This document shows, piece after piece, positions 10,132-19,260 of a stretch of 64,000 nt of DNA. The stretch's first letter is position 1. Each line of letters begins with the position of its first letter. The stretch spans positions 449,311 through 513,310 of the forward strand of contig CAWJWO010000007.1 of the NCBI GenBank assembly GCA_963846585.1, read 5' to 3'. The notes under the pieces are model-generated. The model ran no database searches. It saw only the letters and a program-made list of their open reading frames with translations, and was not told the DNA's origin. Made by a program: the position numbers and the translations under genes. The stretch comes from JAAUTT01 sp963846585. GTDB lineage: Bacteria; Bacteroidota; Bacteroidia; Bacteroidales; JAAUTT01.

Positions 10132-11106
10132 ATGGCAATTCTTGATAATATAAAAGCCCCAATAAAAGATGAAATGAAATCTTTTGAAGCAATTTTTAAA
10201 GCTTCGATGAAAAGCAATATTCCGTTGTTAAGCCTGGTTACAAATTATTTATTACGCAGGAAAGGTAAACAAATGAGGCCTTTGTTTGTTTTTCTTACTG
10301 CAAAACTTAACGGTAATATTACTCCTGATACATATACAGCAGCATCTTTAATTGAATTACTTCATACGGCAACACTTATACATGACGATGTTGTTGACGA
10401 TTCCTCTGAACGGAGAGGTTTATTCTCCATTAATGCTATTTGGAAATCTAAAATAGCTGTATTGATGGGAGACTATTTATTAACGAGAGGTTTGTTAATA
10501 GCACTTGAAAATAAGGCATATGATTTACTTGAAATTGTATCCGAAGCTGTTCGTGAAATGATTAAAGGAGAACTTTTGCAGATACAAAGGTCAAGATCCT
10601 TTAATACAACGCGTGAACAATATTTTGAAATTATCAGGATGAAAACTGCCACCCTGATTTCAGCCTGTACTGCATGCGGAACAAGATCAGCAGGGAGTAG
10701 TGCAGATACAGTGGCCCAAATGAAACTTTTTGGTGAATATATAGGGATAGCGTTCCAGATTAAAGATGATATACTTGATTATCAATTGCAGGGTATTACG
10801 GGGAAACCTTCCGGCAATGATATAAAAGACAAAAAACTTACTTTGCCTTTGATTTATGCACTGGAAAATTCTTCTTTCCTGGAAAGGAAATCCATATTTA
10901 TTAAAATAAAAAAATACAAAAAGAAATCTAAAAATATCAGTGATATTATTGATTTTGTTAAATCAAAAGGAGGGTTAGATTATGCAACGACTGCCATGCA
11001 TGAATACAAGGAAAAGGCTCTTGCTTTGCTATCGTCCTACCCGGAATCCGATGTAAAAGCTGCTTTAATTGATTTGGTATATTATACTATTGACAGGAAA
11101 AAGTAA
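10132..11106 (+). CDS. Polyprenyl diphosphate synthase (octaprenyl type)
   Basis: Trans-isoprenyl diphosphate synthase, 324 residues, which elongates farnesyl diphosphate to the long chain used for quinones. The first aspartate-rich motif is LIHDDVVDDSSERRG and the second is IKDDILDYQ. The GKQMRPLFVFL segment binds the allylic/isopentenyl substrate. Length matches IspB-type enzymes. It starts at an ATG after an AT-rich leader and is monocistronic on the plus strand, followed by 600 bp of repeats. Chain length cannot be read from the sequence alone, so solanesyl or heptaprenyl product is also possible. Confidence 0.92.
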   Translation: MAILDNIKAPIKDEMKSFEAIFKASMKSNIPLLSLVTNYLLRRKGKQMRPLFVFLTAKLNGNITPDTYTAASLIELLHTATLIHDDVVDDSSERRGLFSINAIWKSKIAVLMGDYLLTRGLLIALENKAYDLLEIVSEAVREMIKGELLQIQRSRSFNTTREQYFEIIRMKTATLISACTACGTRSAGSSADTVAQMKLFGEYIGIAFQIKDDILDYQLQGITGKPSGNDIKDKKLTLPLIYALENSSFLERKSIFIKIKKYKKKSKNISDIIDFVKSKGGLDYATTAMHEYKEKALALLSSYPESDVKAALIDLVYYTIDRKK

Positions 11107-11360
11107 TATTAAAAAGTTTTCTTCATTTCTTTTTGCGCACAAAAAGAAACGAAGCAAAGAAAAGTGCATCTTATTCATTTCTTTTCTCGCAAGAAAAGAA
11201 ACGAATCAAAGAAAAGTGCTTAGCTGCGGGAACTCGCTCCGGCTGCGCCTTCGCTCAGACAGCCCGCCGCTAATATGGAATTAATCCACTACCCCTTAAA
11301 AGGGGATTATTGAATTTCAAGTATTTGGAATATTTATGCTAAAGGAATGATATATTGCGC
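11107..11360. repeat. Composite intergenic repeat, forward copy
   Basis: Contains dispersed modules in order: a hairpin CTTTTTGCGCACAAAAAG; a copy of the related AAGAAACGAATCAAAG module; a GC-rich module at about 11222-11278 (GCGGGAACTCGCTCC to CAGCCCGCCGCTAATATGG); and the CCCCTTAAAAGGGG palindrome with GGATTATTGAATTT. The same modules in the same order occur near 62.3 kb, and subsets near 52.3, 55.7 and 61.1 kb. No plausible gene lies here. Confidence 0.75.
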
Positions 11361-11389
11361 AATGAGCACCTTAGATAAAGCTACTCCTA

Positions 11390-11695
11390 TTTGTTAATTT
11401 TTTTAATTTTATTAATATTTCAATAACTTCATAAACGAAGCTGCCGAAGGCATAAATAATATACCATATTAGCTGGGCGCTGTCCGAGTGAAGCCGTTAG
11501 GCGGAACGAGTTCGCCCGGCTATAGAGTTTTTTGGTTACTTTTTTGCTCCCAAAAAAGTGACATAAGAAAATTTAAGTAAAAGCTATTTTAAATTATCGG
11601 ATCGAACTTGCATTTAATAATTAATTTAAATGGCGTTGCCCGTTTTATTTTTTATGGGGAAAAATGAATAAAAATTACTTTTGGTCACAAAAAGA
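11390..11695. repeat. Composite intergenic repeat, reverse copy
   Basis: Carries the same module set in opposite orientation to the preceding copy: CATATTAGCTGGGCGCTG to GAACGAGTTCGCCCGGCT at 11466-11522, then the hairpin ACTTTTTTGCTCCCAAAAAAGT, then an ATCGAACTTGCATTTAA module. With the forward copy it makes an imperfect inverted pair over the 598-bp gap before uvrC. No gene was seen. Confidence 0.72.
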
Positions 11696-11704
11696 AATGA
11701 AGAA

Positions 11705-13525
11705 TTATACATTAGGATTATTTTGAAAATAAGAAAAAAGCAGAAGTGCTTTTTTCTTCCCGATAAGTTCAACTATTTCTTCTCTTGGAGCTGATTTAAT
11801 TTTTGATATTGAGGTATATTTGTTATATAAATATTCTATTGACTTTTGTCCGATTCCATCAATATTCTCCAATAATGAATTTAGCATATTGTTTGACCTT
11901 TTATTCCGGTGAAAACTAATTCCAAAACGGTGGGCTTCATCTCTGATTTTTTGGATTACTTTTAAGGTCATCGATTTTTTATCCAAATACATAGGAACCG
12001 AATCTCCGGGAAAATAAATTTCTTCCAATTTTTTTGCTATGCCAATAATAGCAACTTTACCATAAATATCGAGTTTTTTCAGGCTATTTACTGCCGAATG
12101 AAGTTGTCCCTTGCCTCCGTCAATAACGATCAATTGAGGTAATGGCAGTGTTTCTTCAAGGAGGCGTTTATAACGCCGGAAAATAATTTCTTCCATTGAA
12201 GCAAAATCGTTCGGGCCAACTACCGTTTTAATATTATAATGCCTGTATTCACGCCTGGAAGGTACAGCATCCCTGAAAACTACACAGGAGGCTACCGGAT
12301 CGGATCCCTGAATATTTGAATTATCGAAACATTCTATATGTAAAGGAATATCATTTAAATGTAAATCCTTTTTCATTGTTTCTAAAATCCTTTCTATACG
12401 GATTTCAGGGTTATTGTTTTCAATGTTTCTGTTTCGCTCCATCAAATAATATTTTGCATTTCGTTCTGAAAGGTCCAGTAATTTCCTTTTATCTCCTATT
12501 TTAGGCACAAACATTGAAACACCCGGCAATTCAAATTCCGGAATAAATGAAACTATTATCTCTTTTGATTCGCTGTTAAGCTTTTTTCTGATATCCCAAA
12601 TGGCTAATTCCATGAGGTCATTTTTATTTTCATCCAAACGCTTAACCAATTCAACAATATGAGATTGAATAATTGCACCATCCATTATTTTAAGATAATT
12701 CACTACTGTCACGTTTTTATCCTCAACCAGCGAAAAAACATCTACATTATTAATAGCAGGGTTGACAATAGTAGATTTGCTCTGGAAATTTTCGATAATT
12801 TGAATTTTTTGCCTGATTGCTTCAGCTTGCTCAAAATTATAATTATCAGAAAAGGTTTTCATTGTATCTCTTAAAAAACTTTTTACCTGATGCAAATTCC
12901 CTTTTAATATATTTTTTATTTGTTCAATAGTTTCGTTGTAATCCTGTTCCGTCTGTAAACCTGTACACGGGCCTTTACAATTGCCAATATGATATTCCAG
13001 GCATATTTTAAATTTTCCGGAAGCAATATCAATATCAGTTAAATTCAGTGCACATGTCCGAAGGGGAAACAGTTGCCTTACAAAGCTCAATAGTGTACGC
13101 ACCATAACTGAAGATGTGTAAGGCCCAAAATAAAAGGAACCATCCTTTTTAACATTCCTTGTAGAATAAACTCTTGGGAAGTTTTCGTTATTAATGCAAA
13201 TCCATGGGAATGTTTTGTCATCCTTAAGTAAAACATTATAACGAGGCAAATATTTTTTGATTAAATTATTTTCTAATAATAAAGCATCTGATTCTGTTTC
13301 TACGACTATATATTTTATATCGTAAACTTTCTCAACCATTAACCTTACTTTATTGTTATCATGAACAGAATTTCTAAAATAGCCAGACACTCTTTTTTTT
13401 AAACTTTTAGCTTTCCCTACATAAATTATTTGTTCATTGATGTTAAAGAATTGATAAACTCCTGGCTGATCAGGCAGTCCCTTTACGATGTTGTTAATAT
13501 ATTCCCCTCGGGCTTTTTCTGTCAT
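11705..13525 (-). CDS. uvrC: Excinuclease ABC subunit C
   Basis: Nucleotide-excision-repair nuclease, 606 residues, which makes both incisions around UvrB-bound lesions. The N-terminal GIY-YIG domain shows PGVYQFF and IIYVGKAKSLKKRV. A UVR (UvrB-binding) motif lies near residue 205-240. The C-terminal RNase-H-like nuclease has IECFDNSNIQGSDPVAS and VIDGGKGQLHSA. A helix-hairpin-helix tail ends the protein (ENIDGIGQKSIEYLY). Length is standard. It is on the same strand as mnmG upstream but separated from it by 455 bp of repeats and two parS-like sites, so it is probably transcribed separately. Confidence 0.97.
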   Translation of the reverse strand: MTEKARGEYINNIVKGLPDQPGVYQFFNINEQIIYVGKAKSLKKRVSGYFRNSVHDNNKVRLMVEKVYDIKYIVVETESDALLLENNLIKKYLPRYNVLLKDDKTFPWICINNENFPRVYSTRNVKKDGSFYFGPYTSSVMVRTLLSFVRQLFPLRTCALNLTDIDIASGKFKICLEYHIGNCKGPCTGLQTEQDYNETIEQIKNILKGNLHQVKSFLRDTMKTFSDNYNFEQAEAIRQKIQIIENFQSKSTIVNPAINNVDVFSLVEDKNVTVVNYLKIMDGAIIQSHIVELVKRLDENKNDLMELAIWDIRKKLNSESKEIIVSFIPEFELPGVSMFVPKIGDKRKLLDLSERNAKYYLMERNRNIENNNPEIRIERILETMKKDLHLNDIPLHIECFDNSNIQGSDPVASCVVFRDAVPSRREYRHYNIKTVVGPNDFASMEEIIFRRYKRLLEETLPLPQLIVIDGGKGQLHSAVNSLKKLDIYGKVAIIGIAKKLEEIYFPGDSVPMYLDKKSMTLKVIQKIRDEAHRFGISFHRNKRSNNMLNSLLENIDGIGQKSIEYLYNKYTSISKIKSAPREEIVELIGKKKALLLFSYFQNNPNV

Positions 13526-13528
13526 AGA

Positions 13529-13660
13529 TTAGGATTAAAGGATTAAAGGATTTTAGTTGTAAATTTTTAAGCGATTAAGTTTTGACTATTAGTAATCAGT
13601 AATTTGCAATCATTTTCAAATTAACTTTTCTGCCTTCTGCCTTCTTTTATCTTTCATGGA
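13529..13660. repeat. Heptamer/octamer words GGATTAAA and TGCCTTC
   Basis: A left array of GGATTAAA/GATTTTAG words begins just upstream of the uvrC start. A right array of pyrimidine-rich TGCCTTC and ATCTTTC words ends just before the first parS-like site. The orientation (purine-rich left, pyrimidine-rich right) matches the other repeat-armed elements in the window. Confidence 0.6.
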
Positions 13661-13666
13661 TAAAAA

Positions 13667-13682
13667 TGTTCCACGTGGAACA
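13667..13682. promoter_or_regulatory. parS-like centromere site 1
   Basis: Perfect 16-bp palindrome TGTTCCACGTGGAACA, which matches the ParB-binding parS consensus core (TGTTNCACGTGNAACA). A second identical copy lies 283 bp away, ending beside the mnmG stop codon. parS sites are usually near the chromosome origin and often near gidA/mnmG in other phyla. No parA or parB is visible in the window. Confidence 0.75.
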
Positions 13683-13884
13683 TAAATTTGATATAATACT
13701 ATTTTTCTGATCATTATATAATTTGATTCAAAGTAATACTAAAAATCAATAATAGTCTTTTCAAATTTATTATTTTTAAAAAGAAGCTTATATTTTTTTT
13801 GGATGGCCAGGTGGCTGAGCTTGTCGAAGCCACAGTTTAAATTTTTTTGTTAATCTTAAATTTTGCAATTTGTATTCACTTCCA

Positions 13885-13964
13885 GTTTCACGTCCTTTCA
13901 CGTCCCACGTCTCGTCCCACGTCCCATGTCCCACGTCCCACGTCTCATGTCTCACGTCCCTTCA
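13885..13964. repeat. CCCACGT heptamer array
   Basis: Roughly ten tandem copies of the pyrimidine-rich 7-bp word CCCACGT and variants (CTCATGT, TTCACGT) run directly into the second parS-like palindrome. The word shares CCACGT with the parS half-site. On the minus strand this array follows the mnmG stop codon as GACGTGG repeats. Confidence 0.75.
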
Positions 13965-13980
13965 TGTTCCACGTGGAACA
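13965..13980. promoter_or_regulatory. parS-like centromere site 2
   Basis: Second perfect copy of TGTTCCACGTGGAACA. It abuts the mnmG stop codon at 13981-13983 with no gap. The intervening 282 bp holds AT-rich DNA, a GAGCTTGTCGAAGCC palindrome and the CCCACGT array. Two identical 16-bp sites this close are unlikely by chance. Confidence 0.75.
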
Positions 13981-15855
13981 TTACCTCCCCAGGTGCAATA
14001 ATAAAACATTAATATCAGAAGGCGAAATTCCGGAGATTCTTGAAGCCTGACCTATTGATTTAGGTTTAATTTTTGATAATTTTTGTCTGGCTTCAGTAGA
14101 AAGAGACTTTAAAATTTTAAAATTAAAATCGTCAGAAATTTTAACGTCTTCGAGCCGGCTTAATTTATTAGCAATAATCTTTTCTCTTTCAATATATCCG
14201 GAATATTTAATATTAATTTCAGAAGCTAAAAATATTTCTTTTGCCAATTCTCCAAATTTTAAATATAATTTTTTTAAATCATCAATATCATCAAGTAAAT
14301 CAATGTAAGATATTTGTGGTCTGAGTATTAAGTCCTTCAGTTTAACATTTTTTGAAATTACATTTGTTTTTAATTTAATAAGCTTCCTATTAATAAGATC
14401 GGGGGTTACAGAAAAATTATCGGTAAAATTAATTACTTCCAAACAATTATTACTTTTTTCATAAAATTGATTAAATCTGTTTTCTGTAACAATGCCAAGA
14501 TCATATCCCATTTTAGTTAACCTGGCATCAGCATTATCCTGCCTTAGTAAAATTCTGTATTCAGCCCTGGAAGTAAACATCCTGTATGGCTCATCAACTC
14601 CCTTAGTAATTAAATCATCGATCAAAACACCAATATAAGCTTCATCTCTTTTTAATACAAATGGTTCTTTATTTTCAATATTCAGCGAAGCATTAATTCC
14701 TGCTATAATACCTTGTGCAGCTGCCTCTTCGTAACCTGTAGTTCCATTAATCTGACCAGCGAAAAAAAGGTTATTTAAGATTTTTGTCTCCAAATTAGGC
14801 TTTAACTGTGTAGGAGGAAAATAGTCATATTCAATGGCATAGCCAGGACGGAATATTTTAACATTCTCCAAACCTTCAATATTTCTGATTGCTTCGTATT
14901 GAATATTCCATGCCAAAGAAGATGAAAATCCATTAATATAATATTCATTTGTATTAATTCCCTCGGGTTCCAAAAATATTTGGTGGCTATCCTTCTCAGC
15001 AAAGGTAACAACTTTGTCTTCAATGCTAGGGCAATATCTTGGCCCTATTCCTTTAATAGTACCATTATATAAGGGGGAATCTACAAACCCTCTTTCAAGT
15101 ATACGATGAACCTTTGAATTTGTATATGTAATATAGCAAGGCTTAAGAGTGGGATTATTTTTTATTTCTTTCAAAAAAGAAAATTTTCCTCCATCCTGTT
15201 CACCTTCCTGTTTGCTTAAAACTGAAAAATTAATAGTTCTGCCATCGAGTCGTGCAGGAGTCCCGGTTTTCATACGTCCAACTTCAAATCCAACAGATTT
15301 TAATTGTTCAGAAATACCTTTTGAAGAAGGTTCAGAAATTCTGCCACCTTCAACATTAGTCCTGCCAATATGAATTAATCCATTTATAAAGGTGCCATTA
15401 GTTAATATAACGCATTTAGAATGAAATGTAACTCCCATCTTTGTTTGAATTCCCTTAACAACTCCTTCATCAATCAATAAAGAAACCACAGTATCCTGCC
15501 AAAAATCAATATTTGGTACATCTTCCAATATTTCACGCCAAAATTTTGAAAACAATAACCTGTCACACTGTGCCCTTGGACTCCACATAGCAGGTCCCTT
15601 TGAACGGTTAAGGAGCCGGAACTGTATGGTTGATTTATCAGTAATTATTCCTGAATAACCACCCAAGGCATCAATTTCACGAACTATTTGCCCTTTTGCA
15701 ATTCCTCCCATAGCAGGATTACATGACATTTGAGCAAACTTTGACATATCCATTGTAACCAATAACACTTTAGAACCAATATTAGCAGCAGCTGCTGCTG
15801 CTTCACATCCGGCATGCCCGGCTCCTACGACTATAATATCATATATAAAATTCAT
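13981..15855 (-). CDS. mnmG: tRNA uridine-5-carboxymethylaminomethyl modification enzyme MnmG
   Basis: FAD enzyme that, with MnmE, adds the carboxymethylaminomethyl group at wobble uridine 34 of tRNAs. It has 624 residues, the usual size. The N-terminal dinucleotide-binding motif is VGAGHAGCEAAAAAANIG. The family signatures CNPAMGGIAKGQIVREIDAL and GPRYCPSIEDKVVTF are present, as is the conserved NGFSSSLAWNIQ segment. The helical C-terminus ends with an ISGISPSDINVLLLHLG tail. It is followed at once by a parS-like site. Upstream on the same strand are ybeY and an ATPase gene, a likely operon. Confidence 0.97.
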   Translation of the reverse strand: MNFIYDIIVVGAGHAGCEAAAAAANIGSKVLLVTMDMSKFAQMSCNPAMGGIAKGQIVREIDALGGYSGIITDKSTIQFRLLNRSKGPAMWSPRAQCDRLLFSKFWREILEDVPNIDFWQDTVVSLLIDEGVVKGIQTKMGVTFHSKCVILTNGTFINGLIHIGRTNVEGGRISEPSSKGISEQLKSVGFEVGRMKTGTPARLDGRTINFSVLSKQEGEQDGGKFSFLKEIKNNPTLKPCYITYTNSKVHRILERGFVDSPLYNGTIKGIGPRYCPSIEDKVVTFAEKDSHQIFLEPEGINTNEYYINGFSSSLAWNIQYEAIRNIEGLENVKIFRPGYAIEYDYFPPTQLKPNLETKILNNLFFAGQINGTTGYEEAAAQGIIAGINASLNIENKEPFVLKRDEAYIGVLIDDLITKGVDEPYRMFTSRAEYRILLRQDNADARLTKMGYDLGIVTENRFNQFYEKSNNCLEVINFTDNFSVTPDLINRKLIKLKTNVISKNVKLKDLILRPQISYIDLLDDIDDLKKLYLKFGELAKEIFLASEINIKYSGYIEREKIIANKLSRLEDVKISDDFNFKILKSLSTEARQKLSKIKPKSIGQASRISGISPSDINVLLLHLGR

Positions 15856-15915
15856 ATAGTAAATTTATCAATATAAAATAAAAAACAAACTAAAGTGAAT
15901 TAGGTTAAGGTTTAA

Positions 15916-16347
15916 TTACTCCTTAACCATGGAGTTTAATATTTCAAGGTATAGGTTTTCTAAATTACTCATAACTTGTTTATTTTCCTTTGAATTATCA
16001 TTATACCCAACCATATGCAATATTCCATGTACAATAACACGATTTAATTCATTATTAAATAAACAATTATACTTTTTTGCATTTTTTTTTACAGTATCAA
16101 TACTTATAAAAATATCACCATTTAAAATATCATTGATACAATTATCAAAGGTAATAACATCAGTAAAATAATTATGATTTAAATATTGCTTATTAATCTT
16201 TAAAATAAAATCATCGCTGCAAAAAATAATATTTATATTGCCAATAGTTCGATTTTCCTTACTTGCAACCCTCTTAATCCAGTTTTTATAAATTGACCTG
16301 TAATTTAACTTAAAATTAACCTCTTCACTAAAAAAATATATTGCCAA
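15916..16347 (-). CDS. ybeY: Endoribonuclease YbeY (rRNA maturation)
   Basis: Zinc-dependent single-strand endoribonuclease for 16S rRNA 3'-end maturation and ribosome quality control, 143 residues. The metal motif reads HGILHMVGYND. The first two histidines are kept and the third ligand position is aspartate rather than histidine. VITFDN is the conserved core strand. The start is TTG, three bases after the stop of the preceding ATPase gene, implying translational coupling. It is 60 bp upstream of mnmG on the same strand. Confidence 0.92.
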   Translation of the reverse strand: MAIYFFSEEVNFKLNYRSIYKNWIKRVASKENRTIGNINIIFCSDDFILKINKQYLNHNYFTDVITFDNCINDILNGDIFISIDTVKKNAKKYNCLFNNELNRVIVHGILHMVGYNDNSKENKQVMSNLENLYLEILNSMVKE

Positions 16348-16350
16348 TAA

Positions 16351-16746
16351 TTACAAATTAAATATTAGTTCAACTTTACTTCCGTTCTCAAAAAAATATA
16401 TATTATCAGATAGTTTTTCCATCAAAAAAACCCCTCTTCCATTAATTTTTTCAATATTTTCAGGTGAAGTCGGATCCGGGATATTAGCATAATCAAACCC
16501 AATACCTTGATCCTTGATAATTACACGTAATTTGTTGTTTTCTATTTTAAAATTAATATCAACGTTTTTGCTTTCATCTAACTTATTACCATGCAATATA
16601 GCATTATTGGCAGCTTCAATAGTTGCAATAAGCACATTTCCATATAACTCGCTATTTAAATTACATTCGGTAGAAATATCGTCTACCGCCTTTTCAATAA
16701 TTCTAAGATTTTCAATTTTAGAAGGAATTTTAAGATTTTTTTCCAT
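16351..16746 (-). CDS. RsbW-like anti-sigma/HATPase ATP-binding protein
   Basis: Small GHKL-fold ATP-binding protein of 131 residues. The N box is EAANNAILHGN, the G1 box is DQGIGFDYANIPDP and the G2 region is GRGVFLMEKLSD, so the ATP pocket is complete. Stand-alone proteins of this type act as serine kinases/anti-sigma factors in partner-switching. No anti-anti-sigma (STAS) partner is encoded nearby. It sits three bases from ybeY in the mnmG block. The regulatory target is unknown. Confidence 0.85.
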   Translation of the reverse strand: MEKNLKIPSKIENLRIIEKAVDDISTECNLNSELYGNVLIATIEAANNAILHGNKLDESKNVDINFKIENNKLRVIIKDQGIGFDYANIPDPTSPENIEKINGRGVFLMEKLSDNIYFFENGSKVELIFNL

Positions 16747-16847
16747 TTTATATAATTTATACCATTATACTAAAAATGAATATTTTGGTTACTAAATATA
16801 AATGCAAATATCAATTAAAACTACAAATTAAACAAATATAATTATAT

Positions 16848-18047
16848 TCAACGCTTGGTTAACCAAATTTCGGGGTTTAATTTTTTCAATTCATCCCAAA
16901 TTTCTACATGCAATACAGTTGACTTTGAATTTTCATCGGTAAAAACTTTACCCAGCAATTGTCCTGTTGCAACTTTATCTCCATTTTTAACTTTAACATC
17001 AATAATATTTTGGTATACGCTTAAAAAATTTCCATGTCGGATTATAATAATAAAATTTGACCCTAAAATAAACAATACAGCTTTTACTTCCCCCGAAAAT
17101 ATACTTTTAACTTCAGCTCCTTCCCTGGTACTTATATCAATACCATTATTCCTTAAAATAACCCCTTTATATATAGGGTGAGGATGTTCTCCGAAAAAAC
17201 TGGTAATTACACCATTTTCTAAAGGCCAGGGAAGCTTTCCCTTGTTTTCATTAAAATTTGATCCTAAACTATTATCAATAATATTAGGTAAACTATTAAT
17301 ATCTTTAGAGGAAATTTTATTTTTTCGATCCAATTCAGCTTTTACCAAATTTTCTATTTTCTTTTGAAGCCTGTCTGCACTGCTGTTTTTACTGTTAATT
17401 TTTAATGTTAATTCCTTTTCTTTTGATTTTAATCTATTTATCAATTTCTTTTTATCTGTAACTTCACTTTCAAGCTTAAGATTTTCAATTTTATTTTTCC
17501 TTACCAATATCAATTTTTCTGAACGTTCTTGTTCAAGATCAGCCTTTTGTAAATTCAAATCCTTTTGGATATCTGTAATAACATCTACCTGACGTTTACG
17601 ATTAATAGTATATTGTTTTAAATATAAAAGCCTTTTATATGCCTGGTTAAAATTTACAGACGATAAAAGAAACATCATCTGACTGTATTTATTTCTGTTT
17701 AAGTATGCCAGCAATATCATATGGCCGTATTCCTTTTTAATTTCATCAATGTCATTTGACATTGCTGAAGTATTAGCCTCCAGTTCCTTTATCCGTTTAT
17801 CAGCTGAAACACTTTCCTGCAATAAATTATCTATTACCGAATTCCTAAGGCTGATCATTTTGTTTAAAAGTTCCAGCTTGTCAAGAGATTCGGTTTTTGA
17901 TTGCTTAGTACTTTCCAAAATGCTTTCAGTTTCATCAATATCCTTTAAAATAGAATTTCTTTTTTTCTCAAGGTCGATCTTAGATTGACTATTGCAATTT
18001 AAAATGCAAATACAAAAAAAAATAAATGAAAAAAAATATTTTAACAT
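16848..18047 (-). CDS. EnvC-like murein hydrolase activator (M23/LytM domain, degenerate)
   Basis: Exported protein, 399 residues. A signal peptide (MLKYFFSFIFFCICILNC) is followed by a long coiled coil to about residue 250 and a C-terminal LytM domain near 275-395. The active-site pattern is altered: the first zinc histidine is Asn in RNNGIDIST, and the last motif reads TVLHVEIWDEL. This is expected for EnvC-type activators that stimulate amidases instead of cutting peptidoglycan. It lies 19 bp downstream of the DUF4292 gene, a pairing common in Bacteroidota. It could be catalytic if other ligands compensate, but that is less likely. Confidence 0.88.
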   Translation of the reverse strand: MLKYFFSFIFFCICILNCNSQSKIDLEKKRNSILKDIDETESILESTKQSKTESLDKLELLNKMISLRNSVIDNLLQESVSADKRIKELEANTSAMSNDIDEIKKEYGHMILLAYLNRNKYSQMMFLLSSVNFNQAYKRLLYLKQYTINRKRQVDVITDIQKDLNLQKADLEQERSEKLILVRKNKIENLKLESEVTDKKKLINRLKSKEKELTLKINSKNSSADRLQKKIENLVKAELDRKNKISSKDINSLPNIIDNSLGSNFNENKGKLPWPLENGVITSFFGEHPHPIYKGVILRNNGIDISTREGAEVKSIFSGEVKAVLFILGSNFIIIIRHGNFLSVYQNIIDVKVKNGDKVATGQLLGKVFTDENSKSTVLHVEIWDELKKLNPEIWLTKR

Positions 18048-18066
18048 TAATTTAAGCTTATAAAAA

Positions 18067-18654
18067 CTAAAATTGAAAAGAAATATAATCCAGGATTATT
18101 GAAAATTCATTATTGTTATTTTGTCCGATATTAATAGTTACATTTTTAGGATAGCTGCTTCTAAATTTATATAATACTTTTAAATATTGTGAATTAAAAT
18201 TATTAACAATTGTAAATTGATTCGTATTATGAAAAATATTTAAATTATAATTATTACTATTTATTTTTGATATTTCATTATATAAACTTTCAATATCTCC
18301 GATCAAAAACAAGTAAAAGCATTTCTTATTAATTTTAAAATTATATTTTTTTAAGATAACATCTTCAATTTCTGAATAATCCCTATTTTCAATATTATTA
18401 AAATAACTTAATGAATTTATATATGATCCCTTAATTATTTCAATGCCCAAAGGACCAAAAAATTTAAAGCGAATATTATCAGAGTCCTTTTGAAGACTTA
18501 TATTTCCTTTAGCTTTATAAATATCATTATTATGTAAAATAGTCAGTTTAACCTTATTAATTATTAAAGGCCGATTAACAAAATTTTTTTTTGTAGTTGC
18601 ACAATTATTAAATAATAATAAAATGGAAATAAATAGAAATAAATATCTTTTCAT
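18067..18654 (-). CDS. DUF4292 lipoprotein (LolA-like fold)
   Basis: Predicted lipoprotein of 195 residues with signal peptide MKRYLFLFISILLLFNNC and lipidated Cys18. The body is rich in beta strands and very rich in Asn/Ile, matching the Bacteroidota DUF4292 family. The family has no proven function; a LolA/LolB-like role in lipoprotein handling has been suggested from fold. It lies between dut and the EnvC-like gene, the order seen in many Bacteroidota. Assignment rests on size, lipobox, composition and neighbourhood. Confidence 0.75.
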   Translation of the reverse strand: MKRYLFLFISILLLFNNCATTKKNFVNRPLIINKVKLTILHNNDIYKAKGNISLQKDSDNIRFKFFGPLGIEIIKGSYINSLSYFNNIENRDYSEIEDVILKKYNFKINKKCFYLFLIGDIESLYNEISKINSNNYNLNIFHNTNQFTIVNNFNSQYLKVLYKFRSSYPKNVTINIGQNNNNEFSIILDYISFQF

Positions 18655-18671
18655 AATTTTTTGAGCTATTC

Positions 18672-19100
18672 TCAGCCGGTATGTCCAAACCCTCCACCAC
18701 CCCTTGATGTTTCGTCAAGTTGGTTACAAACTTCCCATTCAATAGTTTCAAATTTATTTATAACCATTTGACATATTCTGTCACCATCATGTATAACGAA
18801 AGGGACATGAGAAAAATTGATTAAAATAATACCTATTTCACCTCTGTAATCAGCGTCGATTGTTCCTGGAGTATTTACCAAAGAAATTCCGTTTTTTAAG
18901 GCAAGCCCGCTGCGGGGACGAATCTGAGCTTCGTATCCTACAGGCAAAGAAATAAATAACCCGGTTGGAATTAACAAACGTTCTCCTGGGATTAAAACAA
19001 TTTCCTTGTCGATATTTGCCATAATATCCATGCCGGCAGAAAATAAAGTACTGTATGATGGCAATGGGTGCCGGGATTTGTTAACAATTTGTATTTTCAT
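18672..19100 (-). CDS. dut: dUTP diphosphatase
   Basis: Trimeric dUTPase, 142 residues. It hydrolyses dUTP to dUMP to keep uracil out of DNA. All five family motifs are visible in order: SAGMDIMANI, RPRSGLALK, GTIDADYRGEIGIILIN, GDRICQMVI and the glycine-rich RGGGGFGHTG tail. It lies 17 bp upstream of the DUF4292 gene on the same strand. A repeat-filled gap of over 400 bp separates it from the flippase gene. Confidence 0.96.
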   Translation of the reverse strand: MKIQIVNKSRHPLPSYSTLFSAGMDIMANIDKEIVLIPGERLLIPTGLFISLPVGYEAQIRPRSGLALKNGISLVNTPGTIDADYRGEIGIILINFSHVPFVIHDGDRICQMVINKFETIEWEVCNQLDETSRGGGGFGHTG

Positions 19101-19102
19101 TG

Positions 19103-19230
19103 ATCAGGATTTAAGGATTTAAGGATTTTAGGATTAGGATTTTAGGCTATAAGTATATTAGGAGTTAGGTCATTAAGTTATAATTTTACAGGTTACAGTT
19201 CTTAATATAAAAGTGATTAAGTGATTATAT
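19103..19230. repeat. GGATTTAA word array and GTGATTAA words
   Basis: The left part has repeated GGATTTAA/GGATTTTA words starting three bases upstream of the dut start codon. The right part contains GTGATTAAGTGATTA. It is one of several repeat blocks filling 19101-19518. Confidence 0.6.
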
Positions 19231-19260
19231 TATTATATATCATATTTAATTTGTAATTAG

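Noticed and set aside
11069..11284. 71-residue plus-strand frame after the prenyl synthase
   Set aside because: It reads through the composite repeat; similar peptides appear at the 62.3-kb copy, so it is repeat-encoded.
13683..13884. Replication origin between the parS-like sites
   Set aside because: The region is AT-rich, but no cluster of DnaA boxes was recognised and dnaA is not in the window.
13847..14050. Open frame encoding SRPTSRPTSHVPRPTSHV-type peptide
   Set aside because: It is a translation of the CCCACGT array and the parS-like site; the same kind of frame arises wherever this array occurs.
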